Shown piece after piece: positions 8,788-19,028 of a DNA stretch of 64,000 nucleotides. The position numbers and the translations under genes were made by a program. The stretch covers positions 620,001-684,000 of the forward strand of contig NZ_PGFQ01000001.1 of assembly GCF_029870955.1 (NCBI RefSeq), in the 5' to 3' direction. The notes beneath the pieces are model-generated. The model was not told the DNA's origin, made no database searches, and saw only the letters and a program-made list of their open reading frames with translations. How positions within the stretch are numbered: the first letter of the stretch is position 1; every line of letters begins with the position of its first letter. Source of the DNA: Sulfitobacter faviae (GTDB taxonomy: Bacteria; Pseudomonadota; Alphaproteobacteria; Rhodobacterales; Rhodobacteraceae).

Positions 8788-9474
8788 ATGACACAGGCGC
8801 TTTCCTCTCCCCGCGCGGGCTGGTGGGTGATCCTTGCCCTGATCCTGGCCTTTGCCGCGCAGATGGTCGTTGTGAACGGCCTGCCCGCCGCCACCCAAAC
8901 CACCCTGCTGGCCGAAGGCGGCTTTTACGAAAGCCTCTCCGTCGTGGGTTACCTCCTTTGCATTCTCGCATTGGTCTGGACCCTGCGCGGCGCGGTGTTG
9001 CGGGTCTGGTATCTGCCGCTGGTGCTGGCGGTCATGGCGGCGCGTGAGTTGGACCTCGACAAAATCCTGTTCACCCGCGGCCTGTTCAAAGCCCGGCAGT
9101 ATACTGGTGAGGGCGTCCCGCTCGGCGAAAGGCTGATCGCCGGGTTGGTCCTTGCGCTGATCGTCACTGCCATCCTGCTGATGCTCTGGCGTCACGCCCG
9201 GCCCTATCTCACGGCCCTGTTTCGGGGCCGCGCTTGGGCGGGGGCTGTCCTGCTGGGGATCGGTTTCACCGTCGCTTACAAACTGCTCGACGGCATCGCG
9301 CGCAAACTCGCCCCCTTGGGGATCGAGGTCAGCGCCGATGCCGAACGCACCGCCTTCGTCGTCGAGGAGATCGGGGAGCTTGGCATCCCGGTCATGTTCC
9401 TCGTCGCCATCCTGCTGTGGCCCGGCCCTGCGCCTGCCACGGCCCATCCCACCAACCGGGCGCACCGCGTCTGA
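8788..9474 (+). CDS. Integral membrane protein of unknown function between sucC and sucD
   Basis: 228 residues, MTQALSSPRAGWWVIL at the start. There are about six hydrophobic segments: near residues 12-32, 47-67, 71-88, 110-133, 146-166 and 200-212. Polar motifs in the predicted loops are AARELDLDKILFTRGLFKARQY and VVEEIGELGIPVMF, which would be good search queries. I cannot assign a family. It ends 51 bases before sucD, so it is part of the suc operon. Confidence 0.65.
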   Translation: MTQALSSPRAGWWVILALILAFAAQMVVVNGLPAATQTTLLAEGGFYESLSVVGYLLCILALVWTLRGAVLRVWYLPLVLAVMAARELDLDKILFTRGLFKARQYTGEGVPLGERLIAGLVLALIVTAILLMLWRHARPYLTALFRGRAWAGAVLLGIGFTVAYKLLDGIARKLAPLGIEVSADAERTAFVVEEIGELGIPVMFLVAILLWPGPAPATAHPTNRAHRV

Positions 9475-9525
9475 CGCCCCCGGGGCCTGCCCCGGGATTA
9501 AACATCACCGACCAAGGAAGAAATC

Positions 9526-10412
9526 ATGGCCGTACTAGTCAACGAAAACACCAAAGTCATCTGTCAGGGTCTGACCGGCTCGCAGGGGACGTTCCACACC
9601 GAACAGGCCATCGCCTATGGCACCAAGATGGTCGGCGGCGTGACACCGGGCAAAGGCGGTCAAACGCATCTCGACCTGCCGGTCTTCAACTCCGTGCATG
9701 AAGCCAAACACGCGACCGAGGCCAATGCCTCCGTGATCTACGTCCCGCCCCCTTCGCCGCCGACTCGATCCTTGAGGCGATCGACGCCGAGATGGAGCTG
9801 ATCGTCTGCATCACCGAAGGCATCCCGGTGCTCGACATGGCCCGCGTGGCCCGCGCGCTCGAAGGCTCCAAGTCGCGCCTGATCGGGCCGAACTGCCCCG
9901 GCGTCATCACGCCCGACGCCTGCAAGATCGGCATCATGCCGGGCCACATCCACCGCCGCGGCTCCGTCGGCGTCGTGTCGCGCTCGGGCACGCTGACCTA
10001 TGAGGCCGTCAAGCAGACCACCGACATGGGCCTCGGCCAATCCTCTGCCGTGGGCATCGGCGGCGACCCGATCAAAGGGACCGAGCATATCGACGTGCTG
10101 GAGATGTTCCTTGCCGATGACGAAACACAGTCGATCATCATGATCGGCGAAATCGGCGGCTCCGCCGAAGAGGAAGCGGCACAGTTCCTCGCCGATGAGA
10201 AGAAGAAGGGCCGTTGGAAGCCTACCGCCGGTTTCATCGCGGGCCGCACCGCCCCTCCCGGACGCCGCATGGGCCACGCAGGCGCGATCGTCGCCGGTGG
10301 CAAGGGCGACGCGGAGAGCAAGATCGAAGCGATGAAAGAAGCCGGGATCGTGGTCGCCGACAGCCCCGCGACACTGGGCGAAGCGGTCAAAGAAGCGATC
10401 GACAAGGGCTGA
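9526..10412 (+). CDS. sucD: Succinyl-CoA synthetase alpha subunit (frameshifted as sequenced)
   Basis: The start [18 protein letters not shown] and the end are a normal SucD, but the frame breaks at the CCCCC run 9748-9752. One added C restores [18 protein letters not shown] and a 295-residue protein, the family length. Downstream, [11 protein letters not shown] contains the phosphorylated active-site His, and [10 protein letters not shown] is the CoA/phosphate region. It partners SucC. Since sucCD is a single TCA step and the rest of the gene is intact, a sequencing error is much more likely than a pseudogene. Confidence 0.93.
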
Positions 10413-10717
10413 TGCCTGCCGGGCGGGCCACGGCCCGTCCATTGACCCACTCCGCAAAGCACTATGTTTTGCGGGGTCTTGATAAAAACCACCCGGCGCC
10501 GCCGACAGCGAAGGAGGGCAAGATGCACATTCAGACCGCGGTCAATCTCTGCCCGTTTTCGCCCGGCGCCGGCCCGCGGGCAAGCGCCCGATCCGGCGGC
10601 CCCGCAGGGCCCTGCACCTCCGCCTCCGATACCTATGGCCCCCCGCCCCGGGCCTGACTATAGACCGACCCTGATTCTGACCCTGTCCCGTCTGCCCCGC
10701 CGAACAAAGGTGACCCA
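10413..10717 (+). other. 305-base sucD-sucA intergenic region
   Basis: The longest gap in the suc operon. It contains a hairpin GGGCGGGCC-AC-GGCCCGTCC (10421-10439), a second hairpin CCGCAAA/TTTTGCGG (10452-10474), and then the small reading frame at 10523-10657. The hairpins lack T runs, so they could stabilise or partly terminate the sucCD message. The sucA ribosome site AAAGGTG is at 10707-10713. Confidence 0.55.
10523..10657 (+). CDS. Possible 44-residue small protein before sucA
   Basis: A short frame beginning MHIQTAVNLCPF at 10523, with a very strong ribosome site AAGGAGGG about five bases upstream and a stop 60 bases before sucA. The peptide is Pro/Gly/Ser/Ala-rich with two cysteines, and its codon use is unremarkable for a GC-rich spacer. 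The strong ribosome site is the only positive evidence. It could be a leader peptide or chance. Confidence 0.3.
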   Translation: MHIQTAVNLCPFSPGAGPRASARSGGPAGPCTSASDTYGPPPRA

Positions 10718-13678
10718 ATGACCGACCAACCCGCCAACGAACAATTCCACGCCTCGTCCTTTATGGAAGGCGACAACGCGGAATATCTTGAGGCGATGTA
10801 CGCCCGCTATGCCAACGATCCCAACGCGGTTGATGAAGCATGGCAAACGTTCTTTGCGGCGATGGGCGATGACGCCGAAACCGCGCAGGCCGAAGCCGCT
10901 GGCCCCTCTTGGGCGCGCCCCGATTGGCCCCCCGCCCCGCAGAGCGAGGTGATGGGCGCGCTGACCGGCGTCTGGCCCGAACCGACCGAGGCGAAAGCCG
11001 CAGGCGAGAAGATCAAGAAGAAGGCCGAGGAAAAGGGCGTTCCCGTTTCCGACGATCAAATCCGCGCCGCCGTGCTCGACAGCATCCGCGCGCTCATGCT
11101 GATCCGCGCCTACCGCATCCGTGGCCACCTCGCCGCGACGCTCGACCCTCTGGGCATGCGCGACATGGGCGAACAGCCCGAGCTTGACCCCAAGTCCTAC
11201 GGTTTCACCGATGCCGACATGGACCGCCCGATCTTCATCGACAATGTGCTCGGCCTCGAAGTGGCCACCATGAAGCAGATCGTCGGCATCGTCCGCTCGA
11301 CCTACTGCGGCACCTTCGCGCTGCAATATATGCATATCTCCGACCCCGAGCAGGCCGGTTGGCTGAAAGAGCGGATCGAAGGCTACGGCAAGGAAATCGC
11401 CTTTACCAAGGAAGGCCGCAAGGCGATCCTGAGCAAGCTGGTCGAAGCCGAGGGTTTCGAAAAGTTCTTGCACGTCAAATACATGGGCACCAAGCGTTTC
11501 GGCCTTGATGGCGGCGAAAGCCTTGTTCCGGCGATGGAGCAGATCATCAAGCGCGGCGGCCAGTTGGGCGTCAAGGACATCGTCATCGGCATGCCGCACC
11601 GGGGCCGCCTCTCGGTCCTTGCTAATGTGATGCAGAAGCCCTACCGCGCGATCTTTAACGAATTCCAAGGCGGCAGCTTCAAGCCTGACGATGTGGATGG
11701 CTCGGGCGATGTGAAATACCACCTCGGCGCCTCCTCCGACCGTGAGTTTGACGGCAACTCCGTGCACCTGTCGCTCACCGCGAACCCCTCCCACCTTGAG
11801 GCGGTGAACCCCGTGGTGCTGGGCAAGGTCCGCGCCAAGCAGGACCAGCTCAACGACGAGGACCGCACCGCCGTCATGCCCGTGCTGCTGCACGGTGACG
11901 CGGCCTTCGCGGGTCAAGGCGTCGTGGCCGAATGTTTCGCGCTTTCGGGCCTCAAGGGCCACAAGACCGGCGGCACCATGCATATCGTGGTGAACAACCA
12001 GATCGGCTTTACCACCGCGCCGCATTTCTCGCGCTCCTCCCCCTATCCGACCGACAACGCGCTTGTGGTCGAGGCGCCGATCTTCCACGTCAACGGCGAT
12101 GACCCCGAAGCCGTGGTCCATGCCGCCCGCGTCGCGACCGAGTTCCGCCAGAAGTTCCACAAGGACGTGGTCATCGACATCTTCTGCTACCGCCGCTTTG
12201 GTCACAACGAAGGCGATGAGCCGATGTTCACCAACCCGGTGATGTACAAGAGCGTCAAGAAACAGAAAACCACGCTGAGCCTCTATACCTCGCGTCTGGT
12301 GGCCGACGGTCTGATCCCCGAGGGGGAGATCGAAGACATGAAGACCGCCTTCCAGAACCATCTCAATGATGAGTTCGAGGCCGGGAAAGACTACCGTCCG
12401 AACAAGGCTGACTGGCTCGACGGCAAATGGTCCGGCATGGACAAAAAGAACAAGTCCTACCAACGCGGCAAAACCGCCATCGCCCCCGAAACGCTGCAAG
12501 ACGTCGGCAAGGCGATCACCACCGCGCCCGAAGGCTTCCCGCTGCACAAGACCATCGGCCGTCTGCTCGACGCGAAGAAGAAGATGTTCGAAAGCGGTGA
12601 GGGCTTCGACTGGGCCACGGCAGAGGCGCTCGCCTTCGGCTCGCTGCTGACCGAGGGCTACAAGGTCCGTCTGTCGGGTCAGGACAGCACCCGCGGCACC
12701 TTCAGCCAGCGCCACTCGGCCTTCATCAACCAAGAGAACGAAGACCGCTACTATCCGCTGAACCACATCCGCGAGGGCCAAGCCGACTATGAGGTCATCG
12801 ACTCGATGCTCAGCGAATATGCGGTGCTGGGTTTCGAGTATGGCTACAGCCTTGCCGAACCCAACGCGCTGACGCTCTGGGAAGCGCAGTTCGGCGACTT
12901 CGCCAATGGCGCGCAGATCATGTTCGATCAGTTCATCTCGAGCGGGGAGAGCAAATGGCTGCGGATGTCGGGCCTCGTCTGCCTGATGCCGCATGGCTAC
13001 GAAGGTCAGGGGCCCGAGCACTCCTCGGCCCGTCTGGAGCGTTTCCTCACCATGTGCGGCGGCGACAACTGGATCGTGGCGAACTGCACCACGCCCGCCA
13101 ACTACTTCCACATCCTGCGCCGCCAGCTGCACCGCAGCTACCGCAAGCCGCTGATGTTGATGACGCCCAAGTCGCTGCTGCGCCACAAGCTGGCCATCAG
13201 CAAGGCCGATGAATTCACCACTGGGTCGAGCTTCCACCGCGTGCTCTGGGATGACGCCGAAAAGGGCAACTCCGACACCAAACTGGTCGCGGATGACAAG
13301 ATCAAGCGCGTGGTAATGTGTTCGGGCAAGGTCTATTACGACCTGCTGGAAGAGCGTGACGCCCGCGGCATCGACGACATCTACCTCCTGCGCTTTGAGC
13401 AGTTCTACCCCTTCCCCGCGCAATCCGCCGTGAAGGAGCTGGAACGTTTCAAAGGGGCCGAGATGATCTGGTGTCAGGAAGAGCCCAAGAACCAAGGTGC
13501 ATGGTCCTTCATCGAGCCCAATATCGAATGGGTTCTGGGCCGCATCGACGCGAAACATGGCCGCGCCTCCTATGTGGGCCGCGCCACCTCGGCCTCGCCC
13601 GCCACGGGTCTGGCCAGCCAGCACAAAGCACAACAAGCCGCCCTCGTTGACGAGGCGCTGACCATCAAAGGAAAGTAA
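10718..13678 (+). CDS. sucA: 2-oxoglutarate dehydrogenase E1 component
   Basis: 986 residues, the standard length of thiamine-diphosphate E1o. The N-terminal tail SSFMEGDNAEYLEAMYARY is the segment that docks to the complex, and the core shows GMPHRGRLSVLANV, GDAAFAGQGVVAE (thiamine diphosphate), NNQIGFTT and RRFGHNEGDEP. The C-terminal transketolase-like part includes GYEGQGPEHSSARLERFL. It decarboxylates 2-oxoglutarate and passes the succinyl group to the lipoyl arms of SucB. The stop is four bases before the sucB start, so the two are co-translated. Confidence 0.98.
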   Translation: MTDQPANEQFHASSFMEGDNAEYLEAMYARYANDPNAVDEAWQTFFAAMGDDAETAQAEAAGPSWARPDWPPAPQSEVMGALTGVWPEPTEAKAAGEKIKKKAEEKGVPVSDDQIRAAVLDSIRALMLIRAYRIRGHLAATLDPLGMRDMGEQPELDPKSYGFTDADMDRPIFIDNVLGLEVATMKQIVGIVRSTYCGTFALQYMHISDPEQAGWLKERIEGYGKEIAFTKEGRKAILSKLVEAEGFEKFLHVKYMGTKRFGLDGGESLVPAMEQIIKRGGQLGVKDIVIGMPHRGRLSVLANVMQKPYRAIFNEFQGGSFKPDDVDGSGDVKYHLGASSDREFDGNSVHLSLTANPSHLEAVNPVVLGKVRAKQDQLNDEDRTAVMPVLLHGDAAFAGQGVVAECFALSGLKGHKTGGTMHIVVNNQIGFTTAPHFSRSSPYPTDNALVVEAPIFHVNGDDPEAVVHAARVATEFRQKFHKDVVIDIFCYRRFGHNEGDEPMFTNPVMYKSVKKQKTTLSLYTSRLVADGLIPEGEIEDMKTAFQNHLNDEFEAGKDYRPNKADWLDGKWSGMDKKNKSYQRGKTAIAPETLQDVGKAITTAPEGFPLHKTIGRLLDAKKKMFESGEGFDWATAEALAFGSLLTEGYKVRLSGQDSTRGTFSQRHSAFINQENEDRYYPLNHIREGQADYEVIDSMLSEYAVLGFEYGYSLAEPNALTLWEAQFGDFANGAQIMFDQFISSGESKWLRMSGLVCLMPHGYEGQGPEHSSARLERFLTMCGGDNWIVANCTTPANYFHILRRQLHRSYRKPLMLMTPKSLLRHKLAISKADEFTTGSSFHRVLWDDAEKGNSDTKLVADDKIKRVVMCSGKVYYDLLEERDARGIDDIYLLRFEQFYPFPAQSAVKELERFKGAEMIWCQEEPKNQGAWSFIEPNIEWVLGRIDAKHGRASYVGRATSASPATGLASQHKAQQAALVDEALTIKGK

Positions 13679-13681
13679 ACC

Positions 13682-15265
<1,584 letters not shown>

Positions 15266-15344
15266 TACTATGGGCGGGGGGCGACCCCCGCCCTATCTAC
15301 CTGTGGACCCGTGGATTTTCCCACAAAGCGAAAGGACACAGACC

Positions 15345-15728
15345 ATGAGTGAAACCACCCTCCTCGCCGCCTATGGCCTTCTGGTGATGCTGACGATCCT
15401 CTTGCAGGTGCTTGGCGCGACCCGGCAACTCTCGATGGGCTACCTGATGTCCTCGCGCGATGAGACGCGCACCACCACCGGCATGACCGCCCGTCTGGGC
15501 CGCGCGCTCGACAATTCCGTCGTGGCCATGGCGGTCTTCGCCCCCGCCGTGCTGCTGGTCGAGATCATGGGCCGCAACAACAGCGCCACCTTGCTCGCCG
15601 CGCAGGTCTTTCTGCTGGCGCGGATCATCTATCTGATCGTCTATGCACTCGGTGTGCCGACGATCCGCACGCTGGCGTGGCTCGCAGGCTATGCCGCCAC
15701 CGCCGTTCTCTATTTCCACGCGCTCTGA
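15345..15728 (+). CDS. MAPEG-family membrane protein (first copy)
   Basis: 127 residues from MSETTLLAAYGLLV with AAAGGAC upstream. Four hydrophobic segments and the motif YLMSSRDETR...TARLGRALDN match the MAPEG fold (membrane-associated proteins in eicosanoid and glutathione metabolism). Bacterial members of this short type have no defined substrate. A paralogue lies 272 bases downstream of its stop. Located between sucB and lpd, so transcribed with the 2-oxoglutarate dehydrogenase genes. A G/C-rich hairpin without a T run (15272-15293) precedes it and may reduce read-through. Confidence 0.8.
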   Translation: MSETTLLAAYGLLVMLTILLQVLGATRQLSMGYLMSSRDETRTTTGMTARLGRALDNSVVAMAVFAPAVLLVEIMGRNNSATLLAAQVFLLARIIYLIVYALGVPTIRTLAWLAGYAATAVLYFHAL

Positions 15729-15739
15729 AAGGCATTCCC

Positions 15740-16003
15740 ATGCAGATGATCTGCCACTTCGACGTCACCGATTTCGCCGCTTGGAAAAACGCATTCGACG
15801 CCGATGCCGAGGCGCGGCGCAATGCCGGGCTCTCGGTGCTGCAAATCTGGAAACACGCCGACAGCAGCACCAAAGCCTCTGTCCTGTTGGATGTGAACGA
15901 CCGCAAAAAGGCCGATGACTGGCTCGCCCGCTCCGATGCGCTGAGCAGCGATGACAAGGGCACCGTGACCAGCTCCACCGCCTATTTCGTGAAATCCGCA
16001 TGA
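15740..16003 (+). CDS. Small soluble protein between two MAPEG genes
   Basis: 87 residues, MQMICHFDVTDFAAWKNAFD. The pattern of alternating beta strands and helices, with DFAAWKNAFDAD and a C-terminal TAYFVKS, resembles the ferredoxin-like alpha/beta barrel of small dimeric proteins such as antibiotic-biosynthesis monooxygenase relatives, but that is a fold-level impression only. Its stop overlaps the start of the next MAPEG gene by four bases (ATGA), so the two are translationally coupled and may act together. Confidence 0.6.
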   Translation: MQMICHFDVTDFAAWKNAFDADAEARRNAGLSVLQIWKHADSSTKASVLLDVNDRKKADDWLARSDALSSDDKGTVTSSTAYFVKSA

Positions 16004-16395
16004 GCGCCGAGCTGACCGTCCTGACCCTCGCGGCCCTGCTGCAAGGGCTGCAATTCGTGCTCTACGCCGTGCCCGCCAACCGTGAGCTTGGCCCCGGCTA
16101 CACCATGTCGGCGCGTGACCGTGAGCCGTCGCGCGCGATGAGCGACCGCACCGCCCGTCTGGGCCGCGCATTGGACAACCATTTCGAAGGGCTGATCCTT
16201 TTCGGCATCGCCGTGGGCGTGGTGCAGATGTCGGCCCAGAACACCGCCTTCACCGCCGCCTGCGCTTGGGTCTATCTCATCGCCCGGCTGCTTTATGTTC
16301 CCGCCTATGCGCTTGGCCTGCGCCCGCATCGGTCGTTCATCTGGATCGTCGGTTTCGCCGCGACCATGCTGATGCTGCTGGCGGCCCTCATTTAA
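16000..16395 (+). CDS. MAPEG-family membrane protein (second copy)
   Basis: 131 residues with four hydrophobic segments. The stretch YTMSARDREPSRAMSDRTARLGRALDN is clearly paralogous to the copy at 15345 (shared MSxRD...TARLGRALDN), so this is a tandem duplication with an unrelated gene between. MAPEG proteins usually work as trimers in the membrane and several bind glutathione. The function here is unknown. It precedes lpd by 93 bases. Confidence 0.8.
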   Translation: MSAELTVLTLAALLQGLQFVLYAVPANRELGPGYTMSARDREPSRAMSDRTARLGRALDNHFEGLILFGIAVGVVQMSAQNTAFTAACAWVYLIARLLYVPAYALGLRPHRSFIWIVGFAATMLMLLAALI

Positions 16396-16488
16396 CCCTA
16401 TCCCCAAACACCCGCAGGCAGCGGCGCTTGCACCTGAAACCCGCGCCTCATACCTTGCCTGCACCACCCGACTGCTAAGGAGACCCCC

Positions 16489-17877
16489 ATGTCGAGCTAT
16501 GATGTCATCGTGATCGGCTCCGGCCCCGGCGGCTATGTCGCCGCCATCCGTTGCGCGCAACTGGGCCTGAAAACCGCCTGTGTCGAAGGCCGTGAGACCC
16601 TCGGCGGCACCTGCCTCAACGTGGGCTGCATCCCCTCCAAGGCGCTGCTCCACGCCACGCATATGCTGCATGAGGCCGAGCATAATTTCGAAGAGATGGG
16701 TCTGAAGGCGAAAGCGCCGACCGTCGATTGGAAGCAGATGCTGACCTACAAAGACAAGACCATCGAGACCAACACCAAGGGCATCGAATTTCTGTTCAAG
16801 AAGAACAAGATCGACTGGCTGAAGGGCTGGGGGTCGATCCCCGAAGCGGGCAAGGTCAAGGTCGGTGATGAGGTCCATGAGGCCAAGAACATCATCATCG
16901 CCAGCGGGTCCGAGCCTGCAGGGCTGCCGGGCGTCGAGGTCGATGAGAAAACCGTCGTGACCTCCACCGGCGCGCTGGAACTGGGCAAGATCCCCAAGAA
17001 GATGGTGGTAATCGGCGCAGGCGTAATCGGGCTGGAACTGGGCAGCGTCTATGCCCGTCTCGGCACCGAGATTACGGTCGTCGAATATCTCGACGTGATC
17101 ACCCCCGGCATGGACCCCGAGGTGCAAAAGACCTTCCAGCGCATGCTGAAAAAGCAGGGGCTGAACTTCGTCATGGGCGCTGCCGTGCAGAAGACCGAAG
17201 TCGCCAAGGGCAAGGCCACGGTCAGCTACAAGCTGCGCAAGGACGACAGCGAACATGAGATCGAAGCCGATGCCGTGCTCGTCGCCACAGGCCGCAAGCC
17301 GGTGGTCAAGGGCATGGGGCTCGACGATCTGGGCATCAAGATGACCGAGCGCGGCCAGATCGCTGTCAACGAGCATTGGGAGACCTCCGTCAAAGGCGTC
17401 TATGCCATCGGCGACGTGATCGAAGGCCCGATGCTGGCCCATAAGGCCGAGGACGAAGGCATGGCCGCCGCCGAAGTCATCGCGGGCAAGCATGGCCATG
17501 TGAACTACGGCGTGATCCCCGGCGTGATCTACACCCACCCGGAAGTCGCCAGCGTGGGCGAAACCGAGGCGACGCTGAAGGAAGCGGGCCGCGCCTACAA
17601 GGTCGGCAAGTTCTCCTTCATGGGCAACGCACGGGCCAAGGCGGTCTTTGCCGGCGACGGTTTCGTCAAGCTCATCGCCGATAAGGAGACCGACCGCATC
17701 CTCGGCTGCCACATCATCGGCCCCGGCGCGGGCGATCTGATCCACGAGGTCTGCGTGGCGATGGAATTCGGCGCCTCGGCGCAGGATCTGGCGATGACCT
17801 GCCACGCGCACCCGACCTATTCTGAAGCCGTGCGCGAAGCCGCACTGGCCTGCGGCGACGGGCCGATCCACATGTAA
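16489..17877 (+). CDS. lpd: Dihydrolipoyl dehydrogenase (E3)
   Basis: 462 residues, FAD-dependent disulfide oxidoreductase. It has the FAD glycines [11 protein letters not shown] (10-20), the redox cysteines C42 and C47 in [13 protein letters not shown], an NAD-binding [17 protein letters not shown], and the C-terminal dimer-interface HAHPTYSE with the catalytic His/Glu pair (about 441 and 446). It reoxidises the lipoyl arms of SucB and passes electrons to NAD. Placement at the end of the suc operon marks it as the E3 of 2-oxoglutarate dehydrogenase. AAGGAG lies about eight bases upstream of the start. An intrinsic terminator follows. Confidence 0.97.
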   Translation: MSSYDVIVIGSGPGGYVAAIRCAQLGLKTACVEGRETLGGTCLNVGCIPSKALLHATHMLHEAEHNFEEMGLKAKAPTVDWKQMLTYKDKTIETNTKGIEFLFKKNKIDWLKGWGSIPEAGKVKVGDEVHEAKNIIIASGSEPAGLPGVEVDEKTVVTSTGALELGKIPKKMVVIGAGVIGLELGSVYARLGTEITVVEYLDVITPGMDPEVQKTFQRMLKKQGLNFVMGAAVQKTEVAKGKATVSYKLRKDDSEHEIEADAVLVATGRKPVVKGMGLDDLGIKMTERGQIAVNEHWETSVKGVYAIGDVIEGPMLAHKAEDEGMAAAEVIAGKHGHVNYGVIPGVIYTHPEVASVGETEATLKEAGRAYKVGKFSFMGNARAKAVFAGDGFVKLIADKETDRILGCHIIGPGAGDLIHEVCVAMEFGASAQDLAMTCHAHPTYSEAVREAALACGDGPIHM

Positions 17878-17883
17878 GACGAC

Positions 17884-17910
17884 GGGGCGGGCCAAGGGTC
17901 CGCCCCTTTT
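17884..17910 (+). terminator. Intrinsic terminator of the suc-lpd operon
   Basis: GGGGCGGGCC-AAG-GGTCCGCCCC (ten pairs, one G-U) followed by TTTT, seven bases after the lpd stop. Confidence 0.82.
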
Positions 17911-18290
17911 CGTTGCGCAGGCGGCGCTCGCTGCGGCTATCGCGCGTTAACATCCCTGCCCTACAACCTCCCCCGTCGCGACATTCACGGAAGACGAGGC
18001 CCCTCGCGGGTCATGTCGATACGTAGAGACATGCAGGGTGACGCCTGCTCTTTCCACCACCCTCGGCGGCGCCGCCACTTTCGAACGGCTTCCTAAATAT
18101 CCAAGATTGCATCCCGCGAAACCATCGTTTCAGCGGGCACTACAGCATGCCGATAAATTGCGAAGGGCAGCGCCGACCCGCGGGGTGGTGCTGAAAGCGC
18201 CGCCCCAGGGGGGCGGGTCGGCGCTGCCCGGCCTGCGGCCGGGCGTGTCATTCCGAGAGGCCTCAGACCAAAAAGGCGAGCGCCCCGCGC
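17911..18290. other. Convergent intergenic region between lpd and plsC
   Basis: 380 bases with no supported gene. The left part is ordinary sequence; the right part is filled by the structured repeat at 18165-18244. Short frames crossing the region follow no gene-like pattern. Since both flanking genes end here, no promoter is expected. Confidence 0.6.
18165..18244. repeat. Structured palindromic intergenic repeat, copy A
   Basis: A perfect 17-bp inverted repeat (18165-18181 with 18213-18229) encloses an inner ten-pair hairpin with a TGAAA loop (18182-18206), and the outer arm runs into a second hairpin GCCCGGCC-TGC-GGCCGGGC (18226-18244). A second copy at 32601-32679 has the same three-part architecture, and the differences between the two copies keep the stems paired. 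This looks like a REP-type dispersed element of Rhodobacterales. It may act as a transcript-end stabiliser. Confidence 0.75.
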
Positions 18291-19028
18291 CTACCCCGCC
18301 TCCGCAGGCCGCCACCCCGCCTCGCGCAGCAGCGCGTCGGAGTGGCTCTCCACCTCCTGCTCCAACCGCGCCATGAAGACGCGCTTGTCCAGCCCCGGCT
18401 CGATCGGCTCCAGAAACTCCACCACGGCCAAGCCCGGTCGGCGGTAGAGCCCCCGGCGCGGCCAGAAGTAGCCCGCATTGGTCGCCGCAGGCACGCAGAC
18501 CTGCCCCAGTTGATCGTAAAGCACCGCCGTGCCGACCTTGTAAGGCGCGCTCAGCCCCGGGGCGACGCGGGTGCCTTGGGAATAGATCACAATCTGCCCC
18601 GGCTCCACCCGGCCCGCGTTCACGTCTTCCATCATCTTGGTGATCGCCTGCCCGCGCTTGCCCCGGTTCACGGCGATCATTTGCATCCGCTTGGTGTATT
18701 GCCCGATCACCGGCATCCAAAGCACCTCGCGCTTCATGATGAACTTGGCCCGCGGCAGGGCGTGGAAGATCATGATGATATCGAGGAACGATTGATGTTT
18801 GGCCGCGATCAGAACCTCACCCTCGGGGATTTGGCCGCGCACTTCGCAGCGCAAGCCGATCAGCCAACGCGCCGTCCACATGGCCCAAGCGGCATAGGCT
18901 TTGCAGCCCGCATAGGCGCCGCGTTTGGAAAACATCGCCCAAGGCGCGAAGGCCAGCCCGATCACCGGCATCGCCACGGTCACCTGCACGATATAGAGGA
19001 TCGAGCGGACCCATTGCAGCAGCTTCAT
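18291..19028 (-). CDS. plsC: 1-acyl-sn-glycerol-3-phosphate acyltransferase PlsC
   Basis: 245 residues, MKLLQWVRSILYIV. Two N-terminal hydrophobic segments (about 8-32 and 45-60) anchor it to the inner membrane. The acyltransferase motif HxxxxD is HQSFLD (His78, Asp83), and the substrate-binding block reads VIYSQGTRVAPG, with Gln in place of the more usual Glu of EGTR, a common alphaproteobacterial variant. It acylates lysophosphatidate to phosphatidate. The start overlaps the ftsX stop by four bases (ATGA), so ftsE-ftsX-plsC form one coupled operon that links division-site and membrane-lipid functions. Confidence 0.92.
   Translation of the reverse strand: MKLLQWVRSILYIVQVTVAMPVIGLAFAPWAMFSKRGAYAGCKAYAAWAMWTARWLIGLRCEVRGQIPEGEVLIAAKHQSFLDIIMIFHALPRAKFIMKREVLWMPVIGQYTKRMQMIAVNRGKRGQAITKMMEDVNAGRVEPGQIVIYSQGTRVAPGLSAPYKVGTAVLYDQLGQVCVPAATNAGYFWPRRGLYRRPGLAVVEFLEPIEPGLDKRVFMARLEQEVESHSDALLREAGWRPAEAG

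Noticed and set aside
9748-9752. Programmed ribosomal frameshifting in sucD, gap or flhA
   Set aside because: The breaks occur in plain C/G runs without slippery heptamers or downstream structures in common, and these families do not use programmed frameshifting. Homopolymer error explains all 13 breaks.
15982-17895. A 637-codon antisense frame over lpd
   Set aside because: Opposite to a gene with all catalytic motifs; composition is antisense-like.
18130-18720. A 196-codon minus-strand frame overlapping the plsC end and repeat A
   Set aside because: It is the shifted frame of plsC continuing through the structured repeat; no start signal or family match.
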